From Streptomyces sp. HUAS MG91 (lineage in GTDB: Bacteria > Actinomycetota > Actinomycetes > Streptomycetales > Streptomycetaceae): 64,000 nt of DNA. Under the pieces are notes generated by a model. It made no database searches, had not been told where the DNA came from, and saw only the letters and a program-made list of their open reading frames with translations. Numbering within the stretch: the stretch's first letter is position 1; every line of letters begins with the position of its first letter. A program made the position numbers and the translations under genes. The stretch spans positions 8,308,001 through 8,372,000 of the forward strand of contig NZ_CP159534.1 of the NCBI RefSeq assembly GCF_040529335.1, read 5' to 3'. Below are positions 18,050 through 26,226 of this stretch, piece after piece.

Positions 18050-19201
18050 ATGAGACGTACGAGACGACGTACCACCTCCCTGCGCACCGTCCTGTCCGCC
18101 CTCGTCGTCACGGGCGCCTGCGCGACGGCAGGATTCGTCCCGGCCGCCACGGCCACCGCGCAGCCCCCCGCCTCCGACGGCGTACTCGCCGCCATGCAGC
18201 ACGATTTCGGCCTCACCCGCGGCCAGGCCGAGACGCGCCTGGCCAAGGAGAAGGCGGCCGCATCCACCGAACGGCAGGCGCGCCGGGCCGCCGGGTCCGA
18301 CTACGCGGGATCCTGGTTCACCGCGCGCGACGGCCGGCTCACCGTCGCCCTCGCCGACAGTGCCAGGGCCGACGCCGTACGGGCCACCGGAGCCGACGTG
18401 GAACTCGTCGCCCGCAGCGCCCGGCAGCTCGACGCAGCGAAGGCCCGCATCGACGACCTCAAGGCCCCCTCCGGCGTGGCCAGTTGGCGCGTCGACTGGA
18501 AGGCCAACAGCGTCGTCGTGGACGTCGTCGCGGGACAGCGGGCTGACAACGATGTCAAGGACTTTCTCGCCCAGGCCCGCCGGGCGGGCGGTTCGCTGAA
18601 GGTCGAGACCACCGACCACGCGCCCTCCACCCTCGCCGCGGGCACCGTCGGCGGCGACCCCTTCTACACCGGCAACGTCCGCTGCTCCATAGGCTTCTCC
18701 GTGCAGGGCGGCTTCGTCACCGCCGGCCACTGCGGCGGCGCCGGGCAGGGCGTCAACGGCTGGGACGGCTCCTACGTCGGCAACATCCAGGGCTCGTCGT
18801 TCCCCGACAACGACTACGCCTGGGTCAACGTCGGCAGCGGCTGGTGGACGGTGCCCGTCGTGCTCGGCTGGGGCACGGTCTCCGACCAGCTCGTACGCGG
18901 CTCGGCCGAGGCCCCGGTCGGCGCCTCCATCTGCCGCTCCGGCTCCACCTCGCACTGGCACTGCGGCACCGTTCTCGCCAAGAACGAGACCGTCAACTAC
19001 AGCCAGGGCGCCGTGCACGAGATGACCAAGACGAACGTGTGCGCCGAACCCGGCGACTCGGGCGGCTCGTTCATCAGCGGTGACCAGGCCCAAGGCGTCA
19101 CCTCCGGCGGCTGGGGCGACTGCACCGGCGGCGGCGAGACCTGGTACCAGCCGGTCAACGAGATCCTCAACCGCTTCGGTCTGACCCTGACGACGGCCTG
19201 A
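18050..19201 (+). CDS. Secreted S1-family (streptogrisin/alpha-lytic) serine protease
   Basis: A 383-residue preproprotease. A signal peptide (about 1-37) is followed by a long propeptide rich in Ala/Arg, and the mature enzyme probably begins near residue 197 (AAGTVGGDPFY). The triad is complete: H227 in TAGHC, D255 in DNDYAW and S337 in GDSGGS. Cys pairs C212/C228, C295/C305 and C331/C358 fit the streptogrisin disulfides. It digests extracellular protein. ATG at 18050 has GAAGGG upstream. The CebR-box-like site in its leader suggests control by carbohydrate status. No chitin- or cellulose-binding domain follows. Confidence 0.95.
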   Translation: MRRTRRRTTSLRTVLSALVVTGACATAGFVPAATATAQPPASDGVLAAMQHDFGLTRGQAETRLAKEKAAASTERQARRAAGSDYAGSWFTARDGRLTVALADSARADAVRATGADVELVARSARQLDAAKARIDDLKAPSGVASWRVDWKANSVVVDVVAGQRADNDVKDFLAQARRAGGSLKVETTDHAPSTLAAGTVGGDPFYTGNVRCSIGFSVQGGFVTAGHCGGAGQGVNGWDGSYVGNIQGSSFPDNDYAWVNVGSGWWTVPVVLGWGTVSDQLVRGSAEAPVGASICRSGSTSHWHCGTVLAKNETVNYSQGAVHEMTKTNVCAEPGDSGGSFISGDQAQGVTSGGWGDCTGGGETWYQPVNEILNRFGLTLTTA

Positions 19202-19277
19202 CCGGCGCCCGGCAGGGGTGTCGGCGCTGGCCGAATTCGCTGGTGCCGACGCCCCGGACCGGCCAGGATCATCCTCC

Positions 19278-19991
19278 ATGACGACGATCCCGCGGCAGTC
19301 ACCGGTCCACGCGGCAGCCCGCAACAACGCCCTGTGGTGCGCGGCCATGAGCCGCACCCACGGCGTCACCGGCACGTTCACCGACGACGCCTGGGCGGCC
19401 CCGGTCCGTACGCCCCCGTACTACCCGGACGCGGTGACCCTGGCCCCCGGCGCGGACGCCGCCGCGCTCGTGGCGCGGATCGACACCGCCGCGCCGGGCG
19501 CCACCGTCAAGGACAGCTTCGGCGACCTCGACCTGACGGGCGCCGGGTTCCGGGTGCTGTTCGAGGCCCGCTGGATCCACCGCCCGGCCGGCGCGCCGGT
19601 CCCGCGACCGGCCCCGGCCTGGGACGTGGTGCGCGACGCCGAAACCCTGCGGGCCTGGGCCGTCGCCTGGGACGACGGGAACGGCGACGCGGGCCTCTTC
19701 GGGCCCGCGCTTCTCGACACGCCGGACATCCACGTGATCGCCGCACACGACACGCGGGGGCGCGTGGCCGCGGGCGCCGTGCTGAACCGGGGCGCCGACA
19801 CGGTCGGTGTCTCCAACGTCTTCTCCCGCGACACGGCATCCGGCACCGCCTGGCCCGGCGCCCTGGACGCCGCCCACCGCCTCTGCCCGGGCCTGCCCGT
19901 CGTCGGCTACGAACACGGTGACGACCTGACGGCCGCCCTGCGCCACGGGTTCGCGGCGCTCGGCCCGCTCCGGATCTGGCTCAAGCCCTGA
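19278..19991 (+). CDS. GNAT-like hypothetical protein
   Basis: A 237-residue protein without a signal peptide. The C-terminal part (VGVSNVFSRDT, then PVVGYEHGDDLTAALRHGFAALGPLRIWLK) resembles the end of GNAT acetyltransferases, but the acetyl-CoA pyrophosphate loop is not clear, so catalytic activity is doubtful. The start at 19278 (MTTIPRQSP) is preferred to the longer frame because the extra 20 residues look non-coding. It lies 76 bases after the protease. Function is not recognised. Confidence 0.8.
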   Translation: MTTIPRQSPVHAAARNNALWCAAMSRTHGVTGTFTDDAWAAPVRTPPYYPDAVTLAPGADAAALVARIDTAAPGATVKDSFGDLDLTGAGFRVLFEARWIHRPAGAPVPRPAPAWDVVRDAETLRAWAVAWDDGNGDAGLFGPALLDTPDIHVIAAHDTRGRVAAGAVLNRGADTVGVSNVFSRDTASGTAWPGALDAAHRLCPGLPVVGYEHGDDLTAALRHGFAALGPLRIWLKP

Positions 19992-20110
19992 GCGGCGGCA
20001 CCGTCGACGCCCCGCGCGCTCCGCCAACTGGGCGAGCGTGCGGAGGAGTTGGCTCCGTCGGTGTTGTGATGGACGAGGACACCCACCCGACCGAGCCGGG
20101 CAGGAGAATC

Positions 20111-21049
20111 ATGACCACTCACCAGACCGACCCCGGGATCCGCGCCCAGCGTGAGGCGGAGACCGTCACGCCGGCGCCCGCGTCGCTGTTCACGGCGGAG
20201 CGCTCCGCCGAGATCGTCACCGACAGCTTCGCGCGCACCCCCGACCCGCGACTGCGCGCGATCCTCGGCTCCCTCGTCCACCACCTGCACGCCTTCGCCA
20301 AGGACGTGGACCTCACCGTCGACGAATGGGCCGCGGGCATCCGCTTCCTCACCGAGACGGGCCACACCTGCGACGACAGCCGGCAGGAGTTCATCATGCT
20401 GTCCGACGTGCTCGGGCTCTCCATGCTCGTGGAGACCCTGGCCCGTCCGGCGCACGGCCGACTGACCGAATCGACGGTGGAGGGCCCGTTCCACATGGTC
20501 GACTCACCGCCGCGCGCACTCGGCGACACCATCGACGAAGCCGCCGCCGGAGGCGAGCCGTGCCTGGTCACCGGCCGGGTCACGGACGCCGACGGCATCC
20601 CCGTCGCGGGCGCGCACGTCGACGTGTGGCAGGCGGACGCCGACGGCTTCTACGACGTGCAGCGCCCCGGCGAGGTCCCCGACCGCAATCTGCGCGGACT
20701 GTTCACCGCCGACGAGGACGGCCGGTTCCGGTTCCGCACCATCGTGCCGCGCCACTATCCGATCCCCACCGACGGCCCCGTGGGCGGCCTCCTGCGGGCC
20801 ACCGGGCGCCACAGTTACCGGGCCGCCCACATCCACGTAGCGGTGACCTCACCGGCGACCCGCACCCTGACCACCCATCTGTTCGTCGCCGGTTCGCCCT
20901 ACTTGGACTCCGACGCGGTCTTCGGCGTCAAGGAGAGCCTGGTCCGCGACTTCGCCGTGGTCGACGACCCCGAGCGGGCAGCCGCCCACGGTCTGCCGAA
21001 CCCGTTCCGGCACGTCGACTTCCCGGTCACCGTGGAGCGCGACGGCTGA
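20111..21049 (+). CDS. Intradiol ring-cleavage dioxygenase (hydroxyquinol/catechol 1,2-type)
   Basis: A 312-residue non-heme Fe(III) dioxygenase. The N-terminal dimerisation domain (SFARTPDPRLRAILGSLVHH) is typical of hydroxyquinol and catechol 1,2-dioxygenases. Iron ligands are Tyr in GFYDVQ, Tyr in RHYPIP and two His in YRAAHIHV. It opens the aromatic ring between the two hydroxyls. No other aromatic-degradation genes are adjacent, so it may act alone or in trans. ATG at 20111 has AGGAGA upstream. Confidence 0.93.
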   Translation: MTTHQTDPGIRAQREAETVTPAPASLFTAERSAEIVTDSFARTPDPRLRAILGSLVHHLHAFAKDVDLTVDEWAAGIRFLTETGHTCDDSRQEFIMLSDVLGLSMLVETLARPAHGRLTESTVEGPFHMVDSPPRALGDTIDEAAAGGEPCLVTGRVTDADGIPVAGAHVDVWQADADGFYDVQRPGEVPDRNLRGLFTADEDGRFRFRTIVPRHYPIPTDGPVGGLLRATGRHSYRAAHIHVAVTSPATRTLTTHLFVAGSPYLDSDAVFGVKESLVRDFAVVDDPERAAAHGLPNPFRHVDFPVTVERDG

Positions 21050-21323
21050 CGGCCGTCGCGCCGCAGACGGACCGCGTAAGGTCGCCGCGTCCCGTCCCCA
21101 ACTGCCGCCCGGTGAGGGCCCATTCCGTCGGGGAGCTCCCCGAAGCAGCCTGCCGGCCGACCCGGCACGCGTGCGCCGCCCCGTGCCTCAACTCTCCCGC
21201 CATGCGCCGGAGGCTCTCTCTCTGCGCATGCGGTGCGCCCCCCGTACGGTGCTTCGCCGCGCCCGACCCGGGTGATACCGCTGGAGACACGGCTCGACCG
21301 CAGGGGGGATGAAAGGATTCGGC

Positions 21324-21755
21324 ATGACACCTCAGACTCATCTCGAAGCAGGGCGGCTGTCCGCCATAGCGAAGATCCTCGACCGGGCCGACGGCCATCT
21401 CAGCGCCGCCGTACGGGAATGGGCCACGCTCCCGGCCCCCGTCGACGACCGGAACCTGAGCGGCATCCAGTCCCTGCTCGAAGTGTCGCGCAGCGCCTCC
21501 CGCGACGTGACCTGCGCGGTGCGCCACGCGGGCAGCGGCGACCTGGCCCAGGCCCACTTCCACCTCGAAGCGGCTCGCACGGCACCCGACAAGCACCCCG
21601 CGCTCGCGGCCGCCCTGTACGGCCCGCTGCCCGCCGGTGTGCGCACCGCGCTCCAACTCCTGCGCGGCATCAGGGGATTCTTCAGCGCGGAGGCCGAGGA
21701 CGCCTTCGTCCGGGCCCTCACCGGTCACGCCCAGCCGCAGGGCCTCGCGAGCTGA
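21324..21755 (+). CDS. Hypothetical helical protein
   Basis: A 143-residue, Ala/Leu-rich, largely helical protein with no membrane segment or known motif (LEAGRLSAIAKILDRADGHL, later AQAHFHLEAARTAPDKHPAL). ATG at 21324 is favoured by AAAGGA 7 bases upstream, and the in-frame ATG at 21309 is an alternative. It precedes the NLP gene by 119 bases. Function is unknown. Confidence 0.75.
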   Translation: MTPQTHLEAGRLSAIAKILDRADGHLSAAVREWATLPAPVDDRNLSGIQSLLEVSRSASRDVTCAVRHAGSGDLAQAHFHLEAARTAPDKHPALAAALYGPLPAGVRTALQLLRGIRGFFSAEAEDAFVRALTGHAQPQGLAS

Positions 21756-21874
21756 CGCCGGCCCGCCGCGCGCCACGGCCGACTTCCGGGCCGACAGCCC
21801 GAGTCTCCCGCCTGCGACATGGGCATGACACTTCCTGCATGCGTCATCCCCCAACGCAGTGACAGGAGAGCATC

Positions 21875-22642
21875 GTGAAGCCCACCCGGACCCTGCGCAG
21901 AGCGTCCCTCGTCACCGGCGGCGCCCTCGCCCTGGTCGTCGCACTCGCCGGAAGTGCGTTCGCCGCCCCGCCCGGCGCGCTCCCCGGCAACGCGGACGGC
22001 ACGGAGGCCACGTTCCAGCCCGCGTACGACTACGACACCGACGGCTGCTACCCGACACCCGCCATCGGCGCCGACGGGACCCTCAACGGCGGACTCAAGC
22101 CCAGCGGCGCCCTCAACGGCCAGTGCCGCGACGCCGAGGACCTCGCCAACACCAACGGCTACGCCCGCACCAAGTGCAACAACGGCTGGTGCGCCGTCAT
22201 GTACGGCCTCTACTTCGAGAAGGACCAGGCGGTGCCCGGCAGCGGCCTCGGCGGGCACCGGCACGACTGGGAGCACGTCGTCGTCTGGGTGAAGGACGGC
22301 ACCGCCCAGTACGTCGCCACCTCCGCCCACGGAGACTTCGTCGTCCACCCCCGCGACCAGATCCGCTGGGACGGCACCCACCCCAAGATCGTCTACCACA
22401 AGGACGGCATCGGCACCCATTGCTTCCGCGCCGCGACCGCCGGCGACGAGCCCCCGGAGAACCATCGCGGCACCTGGCAGTTCCCCACCCTCGTCGGCTG
22501 GAACGGCTATCCGCCCGGCCTGCGCGACGCCCTGAGCGCCCACGACTTCGGCAGCGCCACCTTCGGCCTGAAGGACTCCGCCTTCCCGAGCCATCTGGCC
22601 GCAGCCCTGCCCGACGGCGTCCCGTTCGACGTCAACGCCTGA
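21875..22642 (+). CDS. Secreted NPP1/Nep1-like protein (NLP)
   Basis: A 255-residue exported protein. The signal peptide ends near SAFA-APP (residues 28-33). The defining heptapeptide G127-H-R-H-D-W-E133 is intact, and nearby Cys residues (C58, C84, C101, C106) can form the conserved disulfides. NLPs of this family bind plant sphingolipids and can permeabilise dicot plasma membranes. Divalent-metal ligands Asp and Glu of the motif are present. Start is GTG at 21875 with AGGAGA upstream. This suggests a plant-associated or soil saprophyte lifestyle, but cytolytic activity is not proven. Confidence 0.93.
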   Translation: MKPTRTLRRASLVTGGALALVVALAGSAFAAPPGALPGNADGTEATFQPAYDYDTDGCYPTPAIGADGTLNGGLKPSGALNGQCRDAEDLANTNGYARTKCNNGWCAVMYGLYFEKDQAVPGSGLGGHRHDWEHVVVWVKDGTAQYVATSAHGDFVVHPRDQIRWDGTHPKIVYHKDGIGTHCFRAATAGDEPPENHRGTWQFPTLVGWNGYPPGLRDALSAHDFGSATFGLKDSAFPSHLAAALPDGVPFDVNA

Positions 22643-22783
22643 CGTCCCGCACGTCACGCCCATGCCGTCCCGCCCGGGCCGGAGCGCCCGAGCGGAATCA
22701 AGGGGCGGACGGGCACGGGGCTGTGGCAGCATGACCGGGCTCCCCGCCCCGGGGAGCACCTGCCGGAAAGGAACCACAGGCCC

Positions 22784-23194
22784 GTGCCCCGCTCCGTGAC
22801 CCTGATCCGCTCCGCCGCGCTGTCCGACGTGGCCGAGTACGCGTATGCGGCGACCGCGCCCGCCGACGCCCGGCTCGTGTTCCTCGCCGGGGCGTGCCCG
22901 CTGGACGAGGACGGCGCGACCGTGGCCGTCGGCGACCACGCAGGACAGGCGGCGCGGTGCGTCGCCAACATGCGGACCGCGCTCGCGGCGGCCGGCGCCA
23001 CCCTGGAGGACGTCATCAGCACCCGTGTGCTGGTGGCCTCGACCCGGCAGGAGGATCTGGTCGCCGCCTGGGCCGTCGTCCGGGACGCCTTCGGCGCGCA
23101 CGACGTGCCGAGCACCCTCATGGGCGTCACGGTGCTCGGCTACACCGACCAACTCGTCGAGATCGAGGCCGTCGCGGCGGTCCTCGACGCCTGA
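22784..23194 (+). CDS. RidA/YjgF-family protein
   Basis: A 136-residue Rid-family protein. Typical positions are LVFLAGACPLDEDGAT, QAARCVANMRTALAAAGATLEDVISTRVLV and the final YTDQLVEIEAVAAV. The Arg of ISTRVLV matches the catalytic Arg of RidA enimine deaminases and the terminal VEIEA glutamate is present, so deamination of reactive enamines is possible. It is trimeric and cytosolic in the family. Start is GTG at 22784. Its stop codon lies in a 20-bp tandem repeat. Confidence 0.92.
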   Translation: MPRSVTLIRSAALSDVAEYAYAATAPADARLVFLAGACPLDEDGATVAVGDHAGQAARCVANMRTALAAAGATLEDVISTRVLVASTRQEDLVAAWAVVRDAFGAHDVPSTLMGVTVLGYTDQLVEIEAVAAVLDA

Positions 23195-23241
23195 AGACGA
23201 CCGAGGACGCCTGAAGACGACCGAGGACGCCTGAAGACGAC
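23186..23241. repeat. 20-bp tandem repeat at the end of the RidA gene
   Basis: The unit CTGAAGACGACCGAGGACGC occurs at 23191-23210 and 23211-23230, with a partial third copy to 23241 and a partial lead-in from 23186. Each unit contains the TGA stop in the same context. Confidence 0.9.
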
Positions 23242-23273
23242 GGAAACGGACGGCGGGCAGCGGACAGCGGTGT

Positions 23274-23309
23274 GGCCCGACCGCCGTGGGGGCGCACGGC
23301 GGTCGGGCC
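23274..23309. terminator. Bidirectional terminator between RidA and SulP genes
   Basis: Perfect 15-base arms, GGCCCGACCGCCGTG and its complement, around GGGGCG. It lies between two convergent genes and can serve both. Confidence 0.88.
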
Positions 23310-23329
23310 CGGATCCGGTGCGGGCCGCG

Positions 23330-24796
23330 TCAGGCCGAGGTGACCCTCACCGGTTCCGTCTCGGCGGAGCTGTGCCGCTGGGCCCAGCTCTCCAGCGCCG
23401 TCCGGCAGGCGTGGTCGAGATGGTGCAGCCCCGACAGATCCACCTCGACGGGCCGGTCGTCGGGGAGTGCCTCCAGACTGTCGAGGATCTTCGGCAGCCG
23501 CAGGAACGTCGCGTTGCCCGACAGATGCGCCTGCACCGGCCCCGCTCCCTTGTCGACGACCTCCAGCTTCACCTGCGAGGCGTCCCACGCCGTCTTCACG
23601 ACGGACAGCGCCACACCCACGAGGACGCCCTCGAACATGCTGACGGAGACGATCGACACCGCGGTGGCCGCCAGGATCAGCACCTCCCCGCGCTGATCGC
23701 GCCACAGACCCACCACGGTCCGTACGGGAATGAGCTTCGCCCCGGCGTGCACGAGCACACCCGCGAGCGCCGGGACGGGGATGTGGGCCAGCGCGGCCGG
23801 CAGCAGCGCCGCGAACAGCAGCAGCCACACGCCGTGCAGGACCCGTGATGCCTTGGTGCGGGCACCGGCCTGCACATTGGCGGCGCTGCGCACGATCACC
23901 GCCGTCATCGGCAGCGCGCCGAGCAGGCCGCACACCGTGTTGCCCGCGCCCTGCGCCAGCAACTCCTTGTCGTACGAGGTCCGGGGACCGTCGTGCATCC
24001 GGTCCACGGCCGCCGCGCTGAACAACGACTCGGCCGACGCGATCAGGGTGAACGCGACGATCGTCCCGGCCAGGCTCAGCCCGGCGAGGTCGGTGAAGGT
24101 GTCGAGGGACGGTGGCTGCACGGACTCCACGAGCCCGCTGACCTCGACGGTGGCCACCCGCAGGTCGAGGACGAGGACCGCCAGGACGGCGAGGCCCACC
24201 GCGGCCAGCGGACCGGGCACCACGCGCACCCGCCGCGGCAGGTGCTTCCACAGCACCAGGACGGCGACGGTGCCGGCGCCCAGGGCGAGGGAGGCGAGCG
24301 ACGTGGTGCTGCCGAGGGCGTCGACGAACGCGCCGGGCAGCCCGACCACCTTGCCGATCCCCGACTCGGGCGCCTCGGTCGCGAATATGGAGTACAGCTG
24401 ACCGGCGATGAGCACGAGCCCGATGCCGGCCAGCATCCCTTCCACCACTGAGACCGAGATGGCCCGGAAGTAGCGCCCGACCTTGAGCGCGCCCATGCCG
24501 ATCTGCAGCAGCCCGGTGGCGAGCACCACGACACCGAGCGCGGGAAGACCGAACTCCCGCACCGCCTCGTAGACGAGCACCGTCAACCCGGCTGCGGGGC
24601 CGGACACTTGGAGGCTGCTGCCGCGCATCAGACCGGTGACGATGCCGCCGACGATGCCGGTGACCAGGCCGAGTTCGGCGGGGACGCCGGAGGCCACCGC
24701 GACACCCACGCACAGGGGGAGCGCGACGAGGAAGACGACGAGTGAGGCGGTGAAGTCCTGCTTGAAGTGAGGGTATTTGGTCATCAGGGCACTCAC
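23330..24796 (-). CDS. SulP-family anion (bicarbonate/sulfate) transporter with STAS domain
   Basis: A 488-residue SulP transporter. It has about 10-12 membrane helices starting at FTASLVVFLVALPLCVGVAVASG and the signature SGPAAGLTVLVYEAV. A short C-terminal STAS domain follows (RPVEVDLSGLHHLDHACRTALESW). GTG at 24796 overlaps the carbonic anhydrase stop as GTGA, so the two proteins are coupled. The pairing with a beta-carbonic anhydrase points to bicarbonate as the substrate, while sulfate is the alternative. In-frame Met at 24784 is another possible start. Confidence 0.93.
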   Translation of the reverse strand: MSALMTKYPHFKQDFTASLVVFLVALPLCVGVAVASGVPAELGLVTGIVGGIVTGLMRGSSLQVSGPAAGLTVLVYEAVREFGLPALGVVVLATGLLQIGMGALKVGRYFRAISVSVVEGMLAGIGLVLIAGQLYSIFATEAPESGIGKVVGLPGAFVDALGSTTSLASLALGAGTVAVLVLWKHLPRRVRVVPGPLAAVGLAVLAVLVLDLRVATVEVSGLVESVQPPSLDTFTDLAGLSLAGTIVAFTLIASAESLFSAAAVDRMHDGPRTSYDKELLAQGAGNTVCGLLGALPMTAVIVRSAANVQAGARTKASRVLHGVWLLLFAALLPAALAHIPVPALAGVLVHAGAKLIPVRTVVGLWRDQRGEVLILAATAVSIVSVSMFEGVLVGVALSVVKTAWDASQVKLEVVDKGAGPVQAHLSGNATFLRLPKILDSLEALPDDRPVEVDLSGLHHLDHACRTALESWAQRHSSAETEPVRVTSA

Positions 24797-25374
24797 AGAG
24801 CCTCGAACGAGTCGGTGGCGGAGCGGTGTTCGCGCACCCTTCCCGTGTGCACTTCGTAGTACCAGCCGTGCAGCCGCAGTCGCCCCTCCGTGAGCCGTCG
24901 TTCGACACACGGGTAGGAGCGCAGCCGGAGCACCTGGGTGAGCACGTGCCGCTGCACGGCTTCGGAGACGGTCGGGTCGGCCGGGTCGGCGGCGGACGGT
25001 GTGTCCGCGGCGTGCGCGAGCCAGTCGCGCACGGCGGGGACGGCGTCGAGGTCGTCGCCGCGCACCAGGGCGCCGACGGCGCCGCAGTGCGAGTGCCCGC
25101 AGACGACGATGTCCCGGACCCCGAGCACCTGCACGGCGTACTCGATGGTGGCGGTCTCGCCGCACGGGCGGTCGGGGGCATGCGCGGGCACGATGTTGCC
25201 CGCGGTGCGCAGCTCGAAGAGCTCACCGGGGCGGGCGCCCGTGATCAGGGCCGGTACGACGCGCGAGTCGGAGCAGGTGATGAACAGAACCTGCGGCGAC
25301 TGGCCGTCGGCGAGCCGGGCGAACTCCTCAGGGCGCCTTCCGAACGTACGGGCGTTGTCGATGAGGGGCTGCAT
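24793..25374 (-). CDS. Beta-class carbonic anhydrase
   Basis: A 193-residue beta-CA that interconverts CO2 and bicarbonate. Zinc ligands are C34 (in CSDSR), H94 and C97 (in GHSHCGAV), and the catalytic dyad is D36/R38. It is full length for the family with no signal peptide. It is the first gene of a two-gene operon with the SulP transporter, which suggests supply of bicarbonate for carboxylases or pH balance. A 270-300 base upstream region carries an 11-bp repeat (see 25618). Confidence 0.95.
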   Translation of the reverse strand: MQPLIDNARTFGRRPEEFARLADGQSPQVLFITCSDSRVVPALITGARPGELFELRTAGNIVPAHAPDRPCGETATIEYAVQVLGVRDIVVCGHSHCGAVGALVRGDDLDAVPAVRDWLAHAADTPSAADPADPTVSEAVQRHVLTQVLRLRSYPCVERRLTEGRLRLHGWYYEVHTGRVREHRSATDSFEAL

Positions 25375-25617
25375 GCGTTGATTCCTCCTGGCGCGCTGTG
25401 GGGAGCGCGTCGGGCTTGCAGGACGGGGTGCGACTGCTCTGTCGCGGTAGGGGGCGGGGGCCTTTCGGGGCGGGGTGCGCCCCGGTCCACTCGGAGGCGT
25501 GTGCGGGAGCGAACGAGCGTGCGACGGCGTGCCGCGACCGCGGTGGCGCGACGGTGTGCGGCGGTATGTCCTCCGCGCGCCCCCTCACCACGGAACACAC
25601 GCCCACGCTCCCGTTCT

Positions 25618-25667
25618 TTACGGATCAAGAGAATGCCAACGAATGGTCAAACGATGGTCAAGAAGCA
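25618..25667 (+). promoter_or_regulatory. Four 11-bp direct repeats, PHO-box-like
   Basis: Units at exact 11-base spacing read GATCAAGAGAA, TGCCAACGAAT, GGTCAAACGAT and GGTCAAGAAGC (from 25624), with a partial unit before. PhoP of Streptomyces binds 11-nt direct repeats whose conserved core is G(G/T)TCA. Two units match that core fully and one by four of five. It lies about 250-290 bases upstream of the carbonic anhydrase gene. Confidence 0.4.
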
Positions 25668-26030
25668 GGTTAGCTGTGCAATGGCGATCGTGGGGTTAAC
25701 GGGAGGTTGCGGAGCTGAGGATGCGTGGAAACCGTGGTTCGTTTGGCGTGAACGGAACCGTGCGGCACGCTCGTTCGGACGGATGTTCGTCGTGTTCGAC
25801 AGCGGCCGCCGCCGGGGACCAGGGGCCCGCGCCGGCGGCGGCCGCCCGTGCGCGGACCCGGGGCTCCCCTCCCGGGCACGGCGCGCACCTCGCCCTCGAC
25901 GGAGCCGGGACGCGCGGGAGGCATCCCGAGCTGGCCCGCGAGGACGGAGGGCCGGGCAGCGTGTCGGCGTATGACGCCGCTCCGGCCGTTCTGGGCGCGG
26001 CCCTGGGACTGGGGGCCTCGACCTCCGTAC

Positions 26031-26127
26031 GGCATATGCCTGCAACCGTCGAAACGGAGGTCTGCACAGCACTTTAGGCGCTGACGGCGATCAGGCACAG
26101 ACCCTCTGTATATGCCTGACTCAGGCA
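26031..26127. promoter_or_regulatory. Cluster of TGCCTGA/TCAGGCA half-sites
   Basis: A palindrome TGCCTGA-C-TCAGGCA lies at 26113-26127, a further TCAGGCA at 26091-26097, and GGCATATGCC followed by TG at 26031-26042. Four related half-sites in 100 bases of gene-free DNA suggest a protein-binding region. The binding factor is unknown. Confidence 0.35.
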
Positions 26128-26182
26128 ACCGGTGTACGAGGGGCGCGAGTTGCGGGAATCAACCACTGTGCCGGGCACGCGA

Positions 26183-26212
26183 AAGGGCCGCGTCGTGGTC
26201 GACGCGGCCCTT
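26183..26212 (-). terminator. Terminator of the ferredoxin reductase gene
   Basis: Perfect 13-base arms AAGGGCCGCGTCG and CGACGCGGCCCTT around TGGT, 15 bases after the minus-strand stop at 26227, with TTCTC following on the complementary side. Confidence 0.88.
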
Positions 26213-26226
26213 CTCGTGAGCGACGG

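Larger units (their letters stand above)
25375..26182. other. Gene-free region of about 0.8 kb
   Basis: No coding frame with credible start, composition or family resemblance is seen on either strand. The part between about 25600 and 25780 and again 26030-26150 is less GC-rich than its surroundings, as promoters are here. It must contain the carbonic anhydrase promoter on the minus strand. It also holds two motif clusters listed separately. Confidence 0.6.

Noticed and set aside
25670..26128. Several open frames of 120-150 residues in the gene-free region
   Set aside because: They are Arg/Ala/Pro-rich, overlap each other in all frames, lack ribosome sites and resemble no known protein.
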